From Insolitispirillum peregrinum (GTDB lineage Bacteria; Pseudomonadota; Alphaproteobacteria; Rhodospirillales; Rhodospirillaceae), in the NCBI RefSeq assembly GCF_900156605.1, contig NZ_FTOA01000001.1, positions 886,241 to 950,240 on the forward strand: 64,000 nt of DNA. The letters run 5' to 3'. This document shows, piece by piece, positions 18,417 to 26,541 of the stretch. The position numbers and the translations under genes are program-made. Under the pieces are notes generated by a model. It was given only the letters and a program-made list of their open reading frames with translations. It made no database searches and was not told the DNA's origin. The stretch's first letter is position 1, and each line of letters starts with the position of its first letter.

Positions 18417-19229
18417 CTAGCTGATAAGCACATCTGTAACGAATTTCACGCCGGGGTATGCCAGCGTCAGCAACAGCCACGCTACCAGAATCAACCGGGC
18501 GGCAATTCTGCCCCGCATACCAACGAAACGATGAGCCGCCAACAGCAAGCCAATCAGGAAAAAGGCCAGCAAAGACAACAGGGTCTTGTGATCGAGCGTC
18601 AACAGGCGCCCCCGTTCGAACCATTCGACCGCCATCCCTGATCCCAGCCCGATCGCCAGCACCGCCTCGCCCGCCATCAGCAATCTGGTCGACAACCGCT
18701 CGGCATCGGCCATCGCCGGCAACTGGGTCGTCAGGCGGGTACGCCGCTTTTGCTTCAGGGCACGCTCTTGCAGGAACGACGCCAGCGCCGCCACCGCTGC
18801 CAGCGTCAGCAAGGCATAGGTTCCCACCCCGACCAGGATGTGCAACCCCAGCCAGCCCGATGGCAGCGTCCCCGGCAAGGCATGGCCCTGCGCCTGCTGC
18901 CAGACGGTTGCCATCACCGCCATCAGCACCACATAGGGCATCAGCAGCGGCAACAGTCGCCACATGTGTGCCAACAGCACCGAAGCGGCCCCAAAGGTGA
19001 AAATGATGGCAGTCAGCGTCACCCACAGCGTCGGGGCAAAGCCGGTCACCCAGTGCCCCCAGACCAGCGCCAGCGCCAGCAGGGCCGGACCGATGAACGC
19101 CAATCCCCCCGCGGCCCAAAAGGCATGATCGCGGGCAGGTACGGGCCGGACCACCAGCAGGGCTGCGGGCAGCAGGCAAAGCAACGCCGTCAGGCTATGG
19201 AGGAGTCCTGGTAACATGGCGCTGATCAT
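18417..19229 (-). CDS. Inner membrane cytochrome c assembly-like protein (CcsA/YpjD family)
   Basis: About 270 residues with eight or so hydrophobic helices, for example LLHSLTALLCLLPAALLVV, LWVTLTAIIFTFGAASVLLA and LLSLLAFFLIGLLLAAHRF. GWLGLHILVGVGTYALLTLAAVAALASFL and DHKTLLSLLAFF match YpjD/HemX-type proteins of the cytochrome c assembly superfamily, with conserved His residues. Its exact role is unknown; YpjD has been linked to SRP/Ffh function and heme proteins. The start is uncertain: ATG codons occur at 19277, 19265, 19229 and 19217, and I chose 19229 by family length. It diverges from ispDF. Confidence 0.75.
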   Translation of the reverse strand: MISAMLPGLLHSLTALLCLLPAALLVVRPVPARDHAFWAAGGLAFIGPALLALALVWGHWVTGFAPTLWVTLTAIIFTFGAASVLLAHMWRLLPLLMPYVVLMAVMATVWQQAQGHALPGTLPSGWLGLHILVGVGTYALLTLAAVAALASFLQERALKQKRRTRLTTQLPAMADAERLSTRLLMAGEAVLAIGLGSGMAVEWFERGRLLTLDHKTLLSLLAFFLIGLLLAAHRFVGMRGRIAARLILVAWLLLTLAYPGVKFVTDVLIS

Positions 19230-19376
19230 AGCCAGTTGGCGGGTAAAGACAATGCTGCCCTGCATGATGATCGTCATTTCTGGCGGGGTCGGGTCATTTT
19301 CCAGAAAGCGATTCCCTTTGTCGCCGGATCGCTTTACGCTCGCGCCCCCATCATCAGCATCCGGGCCCGAGCATCC

Positions 19377-20540
19377 ATGAAGGTTGCCATCCTTGTTGTC
19401 GCCGCCGGGCGGGGAAGCCGCTTTGGCGGACCTTTGCCCAAGCAGTACCAGCCCCTGCAAGGCCGTCCCGTCCTGCGCCACTGCCTCGCCACCTTTGCCG
19501 CCCACCCCGGCGTGGCGGCCATCCGGGTGGTGATCCACCCCGATGACCGCACCCTGTACGATCAGGCTGCCGCTGGTTTGACCCTGCTCGATCCGGTGGC
19601 GGGGGGAGCCGAGCGTCAGGACAGCGTGCGTCTGGGACTGGAAAGCCTCGATGGCATGGGCTTTGATGTGGTGCTGATCCATGACGCCGCCCGCCCGGCG
19701 ATCAGTCGGGCGGTGATTGACCGCGTGCTGCAGCCCCTGCGCAATGGCACCGCCGACGCCGTGCTGCCCGGCCTGCCGGTTGCCGACACCATCAAACGGG
19801 TGAGCGCCGACGGCTCGGTCGAAGCCACTGTCCCGCGCGTGGGCCTGTGGCGGGCGCAGACCCCGCAAGGTTTCCGCTTTGTTCCCCTATTGGCCGCCCA
19901 CCGGGCCGCCAGCGGACTGGCCCTGACCGATGATGCCGCCGTGGCCGAACATGCCGGGCTGCGGGTGCGGATGGTGGAGGGGGATGGTGACAACGGCAAA
20001 ATCACCCTGCCCGCCGACCTGCTGTCAACCGATGCCGCCCCGGTGCAGTGGGAAACCCGCACCGGACAGGGCTTTGACGTCCATGCCTTTGCCGAAGGCG
20101 ATCATGTCACCCTGTGCGGGGTCAACATCCCGCACAGCCACCGCCTGTCGGGGCATTCCGATGCCGACGTGGCGATGCATGCCCTGACCGATGCCATCTA
20201 TGGCACCATTGCAGCCGGAGACATCGGCCATCACTTCCCGCCGTCGCAAAGCCGCTGGAAAGGCTGTGATTCTGCGGTCTTCCTGCGCCATGCCCATGAC
20301 CTGCTGCGCGCTGCCGGGGGCCGATTGCGCCATGTGGACCTGACCATCATCTGCGAAGCGCCAAAGATCGGCCCGCACCGATTGACGATGGCTGCCCGGC
20401 TGGCGGAGATCCTCGACCTGCCCGCTCACCGGATCAGCGTCAAGGCCACCACCACCGAACAGCTCGGCTTCACAGGCCGTCGCGAAGGCATTGCCACCCA
20501 GGCCATGGTAACCGTGCAGGTGCCCGATGATGGCTCATGA
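19377..20540 (+). CDS. ispDF: Bifunctional IspD/IspF isoprenoid biosynthesis enzyme
   Basis: 387 residues, two MEP-pathway enzymes in one chain. IspD covers about 1-225 (LVVAAGRGSRFGGPLPKQY, HDAARPAIS, ADTIKRV, RAQTPQGFRF). IspF covers about 228-387 (GQGFDVHAFAEGD, GHSDADVAMHALTDAIYG, DIGHHFPPS, STTTEQLGFTGR-like end). IspD joins MEP to CTP and IspF cyclises the diphosphocytidyl product. The ATG at 19377 directly precedes the IspD motif, and the fusion is typical of alphaproteobacteria. Its last six bases run over the end of the convergent tag gene. Confidence 0.96.
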   Translation: MKVAILVVAAGRGSRFGGPLPKQYQPLQGRPVLRHCLATFAAHPGVAAIRVVIHPDDRTLYDQAAAGLTLLDPVAGGAERQDSVRLGLESLDGMGFDVVLIHDAARPAISRAVIDRVLQPLRNGTADAVLPGLPVADTIKRVSADGSVEATVPRVGLWRAQTPQGFRFVPLLAAHRAASGLALTDDAAVAEHAGLRVRMVEGDGDNGKITLPADLLSTDAAPVQWETRTGQGFDVHAFAEGDHVTLCGVNIPHSHRLSGHSDADVAMHALTDAIYGTIAAGDIGHHFPPSQSRWKGCDSAVFLRHAHDLLRAAGGRLRHVDLTIICEAPKIGPHRLTMAARLAEILDLPAHRISVKATTTEQLGFTGRREGIATQAMVTVQVPDDGS

Positions 20541-21101
20541 TGCATAGATAAACCCCTGTGCCGCCGCCTGCTGATGTGGAACATCCGTTCGGCAGGCCAG
20601 CACCTGACCAACCGGGCAGTCTTCGGCATGACTGCCCGGCAGATAGCCGGTGGACATCAGGAATTCATTGACCACTTCCGGCCCGGTAAAGCGAAAGGTC
20701 TTGCGGAACAGCTTGACCCACTCGGCCTTTTGCAGCGGATGATGCGCCGCCAGCCAAGTGGCAAAACTGCCAGAGGCTGCCTGCAGCGCCTGTACCACCT
20801 GCGCATTGTGGACGATGGCGGCGACTTTCAGGCGGTTGCGGATGATCCGGGCATCTTCCAGCAACGCCTGTTGGCGTTTGGCATCATAGGCCGCCACCGT
20901 TGCCACATCAAAACCCTCGAACGCCGCCACGATTCCCGGACGGCGCTTGAGGATCAGTTCCCACGACAGCCCGGCCTGAAAAATTTCCAGACACAGACGT
21001 TCAAACAGGGCGTTGTCATCGTGTAACGGCACACCGTACTCATTGGCGTGGTAGTCATGATGAACCGGATGCCCCGGTGCCAGCGAGCAATACCAGCTCA
21101 T
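20535..21101 (-). CDS. tag: DNA-3-methyladenine glycosylase I
   Basis: 188 residues. MSWYCSLAPGHPVHHDYHANEYGVPLHDD matches the Tag N-terminus. LFERLCLEIFQAGLSWELILKRRPGI is the helix-hairpin-helix core. The Zn ligands are Cys and His near the N-terminus and His/Cys in SHAEDCPVG. It excises 3-methyladenine from alkylated DNA. AGGAGG lies 8 bases before the ATG at 21101, which fixes the start. Its 3' end overlaps ispDF by 6 bases. Confidence 0.95.
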   Translation of the reverse strand: MSWYCSLAPGHPVHHDYHANEYGVPLHDDNALFERLCLEIFQAGLSWELILKRRPGIVAAFEGFDVATVAAYDAKRQQALLEDARIIRNRLKVAAIVHNAQVVQALQAASGSFATWLAAHHPLQKAEWVKLFRKTFRFTGPEVVNEFLMSTGYLPGSHAEDCPVGQVLACRTDVPHQQAAAQGFIYAS

Positions 21102-21130
21102 CGCCAAAACCTCCTGTTATTGGCCTCTCG

Positions 21131-21913
21131 TTATTGGGCCGTCCAGCCACCATCAACCGGCAACGCTGTTCCGGTAATGTTCTGGGCCGCTGGAGAACAC
21201 AGGAACACCGCCAGTGCCCCGATGTCTTCGGGCGAGGCAAACCGCTTGGACGGCTGCTTTTCGCCCAGCAAGTCCTTGGCACCCTCTTCGTTCGGCACCC
21301 CCAGCGCCTGCGCGCGGGCTTCGATCTGCGCCTGCACCAGCGGAGTATTGACCCAGCCCGGACAGATGGCGTTGCAGGTGATGCCGCCCTCGGCATTTTC
21401 CAGCGCAATCACCTTGGTCATGCCGACCACGCCGTGTTTCGCCGCCACATAGGCCACCTTGTTGATCGAGGCGACCAGCCCATGGACCGAGGCGGTGTTG
21501 ATGATCCGCCCCCAGCCGCGCTGCTTCATGCCGGGCAGCAACAGGCGGGTGGTGTGGAAATACGAGGTCAGGTTGATCGCCAGAATGCTGTCCCACTTTT
21601 CCGGCGGAAAGCTCTCGGTCGGCGACACATGCTGAATCCCGGCGTTGTTCACCAGAATGTCCACCCCGCCCAGCGCCTGCTCGGCGGCACTGACCAGCGC
21701 GCTACAGCCCTCGGCGGTAGAGATATCCGAGCCATCATGAAAGACCGGGACGGAAAACTCCTCGGTCATTGCCTCGCGTTCGGCGTTGATCACCGCCGGA
21801 TCACCCAGCCCGTGAATCATCACCTGACAGCCCTGCCCGGCCAGCGCACGGGCAATTCCCAGACCAATCCCGCTGGTCGAGCCGGTGACCAGAGCGGTTT
21901 TTCCCTTCAGCAT
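21131..21913 (-). CDS. bdhA: D-3-hydroxybutyrate dehydrogenase
   Basis: 260 residues, a short-chain dehydrogenase. It has TGSTSGIGLGIARALA (NAD binding), NNAGIQHVSPTESFPPEKWD, and the catalytic Ser/Tyr/Lys in TASVHGLVASINKVAYVAAKHG. NAICPGWVNTPLVQAQIE is diagnostic of the enzyme. It oxidises 3-hydroxybutyrate to acetoacetate, usually in polyhydroxybutyrate turnover. GGGAGG precedes the ATG at 21911-21913. It lies 43 bp after the small DUF1192 gene on the same strand. Confidence 0.93.
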   Translation of the reverse strand: MLKGKTALVTGSTSGIGLGIARALAGQGCQVMIHGLGDPAVINAEREAMTEEFSVPVFHDGSDISTAEGCSALVSAAEQALGGVDILVNNAGIQHVSPTESFPPEKWDSILAINLTSYFHTTRLLLPGMKQRGWGRIINTASVHGLVASINKVAYVAAKHGVVGMTKVIALENAEGGITCNAICPGWVNTPLVQAQIEARAQALGVPNEEGAKDLLGEKQPSKRFASPEDIGALAVFLCSPAAQNITGTALPVDGGWTAQ

Positions 21914-21956
21914 GGCATACGCCTCCCTTGTTTGATTTACACCAACCCTTGCCGAG

Positions 21957-22142
21957 TCAGCGAGCCTTGAAAAAGCGTTCCGCCGCAGTCCGCGCCCCGT
22001 CCTTGGCAGCGATGGCGGCCCGCGCCCGCAGGATTTCCTGCTCCAGAGAGCTGATATAGTCCTGCAAGGCCTCCACACTCATCATTTCGAAGTCTGGGGC
22101 CGCCAGCGGGCGGGGGCGCGGGTCCAGCTCGTCAGTGTCCAT
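21957..22142 (-). CDS. DUF1192 family small protein
   Basis: 61 residues. MDTDELDPRPRPLAAPDFEMMSVEAL is followed by LQDYISSLEQEILRARAAIAAKDGARTAAERFF, a short amphipathic helix with the family's ARAAIAAK motif. The function is unknown. It is conserved in alphaproteobacteria and often lies near a quinone oxidoreductase gene, as here, where that gene is divergent at 22293. I start at 22142 because the family begins there. Confidence 0.8.
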   Translation of the reverse strand: MDTDELDPRPRPLAAPDFEMMSVEALQDYISSLEQEILRARAAIAAKDGARTAAERFFKAR

Positions 22143-22292
22143 AACCAAATCCTCATGAAGGGGCCGACGACAGAGGTTGTCGTTGCCAATGATCGTGATA
22201 GGGTAACGCGCCACCCCTTTGGCACGTCAAGCTGACAATCGCATACCAGCCACAGGCAATAGCCGGGTTATCGGGATATAAGGAGCCGCCCC

Positions 22293-23282
22293 ATGTCCGC
22301 CAGCATGAACTGCATCGAAATGACCGGCCCCGGCGGCCCCGAGGTTCTGGTGAGTGCCCAGCGCCCGCGCCCCGAGCCCAAAGCCGGTGAAGTGCTGATT
22401 CAGGTGGCCGCAGCCGGTGTCAACCGCCCCGATTGCCTGCAACGGCTGGGCCTGTACCCGGCTCCGGCAGATGCCTCGGACCTGCTGGGGCTGGAAGCCG
22501 CCGGGATTGTCGCTGCCGTCGGCCCCGGTGTCACCACCCTGAAAGAGGGAGACGCCGTTTGCGCCCTGTTGCACGGTGGCGGCTATGCCAGCCATGTGAC
22601 CGCCCACGCCGGCCACTGCCTGCCGGTGCCCAAGGGCTTTTCGATGGTTCAGGCCGCCGCCCTGCCGGAAACCTTTTTTACCGTCTGGCATAACGTGTTC
22701 CAGCGTGGCGCCTTGAAAGCCGGGGAAAGCCTGCTGATCCATGGCGGCAGCTCGGGCATCGGCACCACCGCCATCCAGCTTGCCAAGGCCTTTGGCGCAA
22801 CCGTGTTTACCACCGCCGGATCGGCGGACAAGTGCGCCGCCTGTCAGGAGCTGGGCGCCGACCGGGCCATCAATTACCGCGAAGAAGATTTCGTCGAGGT
22901 GATCAAGGCCAGCCCGTCCAGGGGCGTTGACGTGATCCTCGATATGGTTGGCGGCGACTATCTGCCCAAGGCGGTCAAGGTCCTGCGTCCCGACGGGCGG
23001 CATGTGTCGATTGCCTTCCTGCAAGGGTCGAAAGTGCAGATGGATTTCATGGCGGTGATGCTGAAACGCCTGACCTTCACCGGCTCGACCCTGCGGTCGC
23101 AGACCATTGCCTTCAAGAGCGCCGTTGCCAGCGCCCTGCGGGATCAGGTGTGGCCGTTGCTCGATCAGGGGAAAATCGCTCCGGTGATTCACCAGACGTT
23201 CCCGCTGGCCCATGCTGCCGAAGCCCATCGCCTGATGGAAAGCTCGGGCCATATCGGAAAATTGGTCCTGACAGTGGATTAG
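22293..23282 (+). CDS. NAD(P)H quinone oxidoreductase, PIG3-like MDR family
   Basis: 329 residues. The N-terminal GroES-like domain has GPGGPEVL, VAAAGVNRPDCLQRLGLYP and LGLEAAGIVAAVGPGV. The Rossmann domain has GGSSGIGTTAIQLAKAFGATVFTTAGSADK. The Zn ligands of alcohol dehydrogenases are missing, so this is a zinc-free MDR. The long stretch resembles TP53I3/PIG3-type quinone reductases. AAGGAG precedes the ATG by 8 bases. A palindrome GGTGACC/GGTCACC follows at 23325-23352 without a T run. Confidence 0.9.
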   Translation: MSASMNCIEMTGPGGPEVLVSAQRPRPEPKAGEVLIQVAAAGVNRPDCLQRLGLYPAPADASDLLGLEAAGIVAAVGPGVTTLKEGDAVCALLHGGGYASHVTAHAGHCLPVPKGFSMVQAAALPETFFTVWHNVFQRGALKAGESLLIHGGSSGIGTTAIQLAKAFGATVFTTAGSADKCAACQELGADRAINYREEDFVEVIKASPSRGVDVILDMVGGDYLPKAVKVLRPDGRHVSIAFLQGSKVQMDFMAVMLKRLTFTGSTLRSQTIAFKSAVASALRDQVWPLLDQGKIAPVIHQTFPLAHAAEAHRLMESSGHIGKLVLTVD

Positions 23283-23442
23283 GGGTGGTGAACGCCCGCC
23301 GTTATGGTGATAATCTTGGTAGCTGGTGACCCTGCCCCCGTGAGGGGTCACCACCATATCGCCCCTTGTACGGGCAGGCAAATTCCACTAAAGGAACGGC
23401 TTGCTCGTCCGAAGTCCAAGAACAATCCGAAAGGGAATAACC

Positions 23443-24099
23443 ATGGCGCTGCCTCTGATGCCGAAGGCAACGGCCGTTTGGCTGGTGGAAAATACCGCTC
23501 TGAGCTTTGAGCAGATCGCTGAATTCTGCGGGATGCACGAGCTGGAAGTGCAAGCCATCGCTGACGGTGAAGTCGCGGCCGGTATCGTGGGTCAGGACCC
23601 GCTCGCCAATGGCCAGCTGACACGCGCAGAGATCGAACGCTGCGAAAAGAACGAGAATGCCAAGCTGAAGCTGAGCATCAGCGACATTCCCCGTCCGCAG
23701 CAGCGGGCCAAAGGCGCGCGCTATACCCCCGTTTCCAAGCGGCATGACCGTCCCGATGCCATCGCCTGGCTGCTGAAGCATCACCCCGAACTGAGCGATG
23801 CCCAGCTGTCCAAGCTGATCGGCACCACCAAGCCGACCATCGGCTCCGTCCGCGACAAGTCCCACTGGAACGCGACCAACATCAAGCCGCGCAACCCGGT
23901 GACCTTGGGCCTGTGCACCGAAGCCGACCTCGAAAAGGAAATCGCTCTGGCGCCGCGTCGTCCGGGCGTGGTCCAGCCGGTGGTGGATTACGGTTCGGAC
24001 GTCGAGGAAGAAGAAGAACCCCGGCAGGAGCCGCTGGTTCCCAGCTTCCTGGCCGATGCCATGACGCGCCGCCCGCATGGTGGCGGGGACCGTTCCTGA
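23443..24099 (+). CDS. trcR: DUF1013 / cell cycle transcriptional regulator TrcR
   Basis: 218 residues. MALPLMPKATAVWLVENTALSFEQIAEFCGMHELEVQAIADGEVA is a conserved HTH-like start. DAIAWLLKHHPELSDAQLSKLIGTTKPTIGSVRDKSHWN is a second helix-turn-helix. An acidic tail (DVEEEEEP) follows. The family is nearly confined to alphaproteobacteria and is annotated as TrcR, a factor tied to cell-cycle transcription in Brucella. I start at 23443 because upstream codons carry no similarity. A terminator lies 25 bp after the stop. Confidence 0.88.
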   Translation: MALPLMPKATAVWLVENTALSFEQIAEFCGMHELEVQAIADGEVAAGIVGQDPLANGQLTRAEIERCEKNENAKLKLSISDIPRPQQRAKGARYTPVSKRHDRPDAIAWLLKHHPELSDAQLSKLIGTTKPTIGSVRDKSHWNATNIKPRNPVTLGLCTEADLEKEIALAPRRPGVVQPVVDYGSDVEEEEEPRQEPLVPSFLADAMTRRPHGGGDRS

Positions 24100-24124
24100 T
24101 ACAGCGGTACGTTAAGAGCGATAC

Positions 24125-24150
24125 AAACAGGGCCAGCAATGGCCCTGTTT
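24125..24150 (+). terminator. Rho-independent terminator of trcR
   Basis: AACAGGGCCA and TGGCCCTGTT pair around a GCAA tetraloop, followed by T residues. It ends just before element B copy 3. Confidence 0.85.
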
Positions 24151-24157
24151 GCTTTCA

Positions 24158-24260
24158 GAGCATTGTGCGAAAAGTGGGAACTGGTTTTCGCAAAAACAAT
24201 GCGACAAAACAAAAGCTTAGAGCAGCGGGCCTGCATCCGGTTTAACGCACGCTGCTCTAA
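24158..24260 (+). repeat. Element B, copy 3 (complete)
   Basis: AGAGCATTGTGCGAAAAGTG to GCTGCTCTA, about 103 bp. Hairpin 1 pairs GCATTGTGCGAAAA with TTTTCGCA...CAATGC. Hairpin 2 pairs AGAGCAGCG with CGCTGCTCT. The imperfect inverted ends are GAGCATTGTGCG and GAGCAGCGGGCC. Confidence 0.85.
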
Positions 24261-24261
24261 G

Positions 24262-24425
24262 GAAACAGGATCATGGAGCGCTGCTCCATACCTCGCCGGG
24301 GCCTTGAGGCTCCAGACCCCATTGAATGGATTTCTAAAGAAAAATGGGGGCTTGGGGGCATCGCCACCAAACGGGTTCGGGCGGTAGCCCGCACTGATGC
24401 CACCAACTGTTGTGCACTCTTGTGC
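24262..24425 (+). repeat. Element A, copy 2 (degenerate right end)
   Basis: GGAAACAGGATCATGGAGCG, the hairpin-forming GGGGCCTTGAGGCTCC, then GACCCCATT/AATGGGGG and a right end CAACTGTTGTGCACTCTTGTG. The right end is a diverged form of the terminal repeat of copies 1 and 5. It is co-oriented with trcR upstream. Together with copy 3 of element B it fills the trcR-yaaA gap. Confidence 0.75.
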
Positions 24426-24506
24426 CTTGCGTCATCGGTCAGAAAAGCGCAGATAAGACCCACCTGCCTTGTCTTCCATTCGTTCTCTTTACGGTGATTG
24501 GCTGCC

Positions 24507-25301
24507 ATGCTCGTTGTTCTTTCCCCGGCCAAGGCGCTGGATTTTTCTCCCGCCCCTGCCTCGCTGCCCCACACCACACCGCTGCTTGGTGATGATACCG
24601 CTGATCTCGCCACCGTCACCCGCACCCTGACCGCAGGCGACCTGCGTCGCCTGATGGATATCTCGGACGCACTGGCCGACCTTAACCACGCCCGCTTTCA
24701 GGCGTTCGGCAGCCCGGTCGCTGGGGAAACCGCCAAACAGGCGGCGCTGGCCTTTGATGGTGATACCTACACCGGCCTCGATGCCCCCTCGCTCAGTGCC
24801 GACGACCTGGCCTGGTCACAGGACCATCTGCGCATTCTGTCCGGCTTTTATGGCGTGCTGCGTCCGCTCGACCTGATCGAACCTTACCGTCTGGAGATGG
24901 GCACCAAACTGCCCACCAGCCGGGGGAAAGACCTGTACGCCTTCTGGAAAGGACGACTGGCGCCATTGCTGGATCAGGCGGTGGCCGGGCACAGCACCCC
25001 GCTGATCGTCAACTGCGCCTCGACCGAGTACTTCAAGGCCGCCGAAGAAAAGACCCTCATCGCCCGCGTCATCACTCCGGTGTTTCAGGAACTCCGCGAT
25101 GGCAAGGCCCGCGTGCTGGGAATGATGGCCAAACGCGCCCGTGGCATGATGGCCCGCTACATCATCACCAACCGGCTGGAAAACCCGCTTGATCTGCAAG
25201 GCTTTGACCTCGGTGGCTATCGCTTCCAGCCCGAGCTGTCCGATCCGCTCGACAGCCCGAAACACAGTCTGAGCTGGGTGTTCAGCCGCCCGCAGCCTTG
25301 A
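24507..25301 (+). CDS. yaaA: Peroxide stress protein YaaA
   Basis: 264 residues. MLVVLSPAKALDFSP matches the YaaA start, and FQAFGSPVAGETAKQAALAFDGDTYTGLDA, LSGFYGVLRPLDLIEPYRLEMGTKL and NCASTEYFKA are family blocks. E. coli YaaA limits intracellular iron during H2O2 stress and has a DNA-binding fold. I start at ATG 24507, not the in-frame TTG 9 bases earlier. The alpha/beta hydrolase gene follows after 37 bp and may be co-transcribed. Confidence 0.93.
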   Translation: MLVVLSPAKALDFSPAPASLPHTTPLLGDDTADLATVTRTLTAGDLRRLMDISDALADLNHARFQAFGSPVAGETAKQAALAFDGDTYTGLDAPSLSADDLAWSQDHLRILSGFYGVLRPLDLIEPYRLEMGTKLPTSRGKDLYAFWKGRLAPLLDQAVAGHSTPLIVNCASTEYFKAAEEKTLIARVITPVFQELRDGKARVLGMMAKRARGMMARYIITNRLENPLDLQGFDLGGYRFQPELSDPLDSPKHSLSWVFSRPQP

Positions 25302-25338
25302 AAAATCTACACACTGTTTTCATTCCGTGGAGTTCACA

Positions 25339-26136
25339 ATGTCCAGCCTGGCCTTTCTTGAACACGGCGATGCCTCCCGCCCGCCGTTGCTGATTCTGCA
25401 CGGCCTGTTCGGCTCTGGCCGCAACTGGGGAACCATTGCCCGCAAACTGGCCAACAGCTATCACGTCTTTGCCCTTGACCTGCCGAACCATGGCCGCAGC
25501 GAATGGACCGCCGGGGCGATGGACTACCCCTATATGGCACAGGTCGTTGCCAACTGGATGGATGAGCATGCCTTGCCCTCGGCCACGATCATCGGCCACT
25601 CGATGGGGGGGAAGACTGCAATGCAGCTTGCCCTGCTGCACCCCGAGCGGGTGGACCTGCTGGTGGCGGTCGATGTGGCCCCGGTGCCCTATGGTCCGCG
25701 CGAACACGGCGGCTATATCAAGGCAATGCAGGACGTCACCCTGACCGGCATCAGCCGCCGGTCAGAGGTCGAGGCGCTGCTGGAAGACACCATCACCGAA
25801 ACGATGATCCGCAAGTTCCTGATGCAGAATCTGGTACAGGATGAGGGCAGCGAGCAGTTGCGCTGGCAGATCAATCTGGATGGTCTGGCCGCCAGCCTGC
25901 CCGCCCTGATGGACTTTCCGCTGCCGGAAGATGTCGAGCCATTCACCAACCCCAGCTTCTTCCTCGCGGGCGGAGCCTCCAACTACGTCCTGCCGGACTA
26001 CGAATCGGCCATCCGCCGCCTGTTCCTCGACCACGGGCTGTACCGCATTCCCGGTGGGGGTCACTGGCCGCACGCCGAAACGCCGGAGATCTTCATGGAA
26101 CAGGTGATGGGTTTCCTTGACCGCCATCGGGGATAG
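25339..26136 (+). CDS. Alpha/beta fold hydrolase (YbfF-like esterase)
   Basis: 265 residues. LILHGLFGSGRNWGTIARKLA is the oxyanion-loop region and DLPNHGRSEW follows. The nucleophile is Ser in IGHSMGGKTAMQLAL, and the catalytic His is in IPGGGHWPHAETP. The closest family pattern is YbfF-type acyl esterases; the natural substrate is unknown. The ATG at 25339 is preceded by GGAG with 7-base spacing. The gene is followed by a 12-bp perfect hairpin and a tandem structured repeat. Confidence 0.88.
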   Translation: MSSLAFLEHGDASRPPLLILHGLFGSGRNWGTIARKLANSYHVFALDLPNHGRSEWTAGAMDYPYMAQVVANWMDEHALPSATIIGHSMGGKTAMQLALLHPERVDLLVAVDVAPVPYGPREHGGYIKAMQDVTLTGISRRSEVEALLEDTITETMIRKFLMQNLVQDEGSEQLRWQINLDGLAASLPALMDFPLPEDVEPFTNPSFFLAGGASNYVLPDYESAIRRLFLDHGLYRIPGGGHWPHAETPEIFMEQVMGFLDRHRG

Positions 26137-26151
26137 GGCGTGTGCCCATGA

Positions 26152-26186
26152 CAAAACCGCCGTGCATCGGCTGTGATGCACGGCGG
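26152..26186 (-). terminator. Strong hairpin, terminator-like on the minus strand
   Basis: A perfect 12-bp stem, CCGCCGTGCATC with GATGCACGGCGG (26157-26168 and 26175-26186). On the minus strand it is followed by TTTT, fitting termination of a minus-strand transcript that crosses the tandem repeats. It is also 20 bp after the plus-strand hydrolase stop, so it may work in both directions. Confidence 0.65.
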
Positions 26187-26198
26187 CCTGAACAGGGA

Positions 26199-26297
26199 TT
26201 GTTTCTGTAGCGTCCGCCGGCTCGACTGGCAACCGCTCCAAACGATACCACTCCGGTCAGTTCTAAATCATTCGCGGAGGGGCTTACAGAAACAACC
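26199..26297. repeat. Tandem structured repeat, unit 1 (possible ncRNA)
   Basis: About 99 bp bounded by inverted ends TTGTTTCTGTA and TACAGAAACAA (11 of 11 paired). It is about 85 percent identical to the unit at 26393. Internal GGCAACCGC, CTCCGGTCAG and ATTCGCGGAGGGGC are shared. No open frame is conserved between the two units. Confidence 0.7.
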
Positions 26298-26392
26298 AGC
26301 ACCGATGCTGCCGTCTCCGCCTGCCCTGCGACCAGTCAAGGCCCCTCGACCTCCATCGGGTAAGGTCTGAGGATGAACAGGACATACGAAGA

Positions 26393-26493
26393 GGTTGTTT
26401 CCGCAGCGTCCGTCGGCTCGGCTGGCAACCGCCCCAAACGATACCGCTCCGGTCAGCTCTCAATCATTCGCGGAGGGGCCTATGGAAACAACC
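26393..26493. repeat. Tandem structured repeat, unit 2 (possible ncRNA)
   Basis: About 101 bp with ends GGTTGTTTCC and GGAAACAACC. One stem position changed from T-A in unit 1 to C-G here, a compensatory change that supports conserved RNA pairing. GGAGGGGCCTATGG looks like a ribosome site plus ATG, but unit 1 lacks the ATG. Confidence 0.7.
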
Positions 26494-26541
26494 ACCGCTG
26501 ATGCTACGCCTGTTTTGCCCGCCAGACAAGCGAATGAGACA

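Noticed and set aside
23325..23352. The GGTGACC/GGTCACC hairpin as a terminator of the quinone oxidoreductase gene
   Set aside because: The stem is short, the loop is GC-rich, and no T run follows on either strand.
26199..26493. The tandem repeats as a CRISPR array or glycine-type tandem riboswitch
   Set aside because: Only two units of about 100 bp occur with a dissimilar spacer and no cas genes. They lie downstream of one gene and downstream of the convergent one, not before a coding start.
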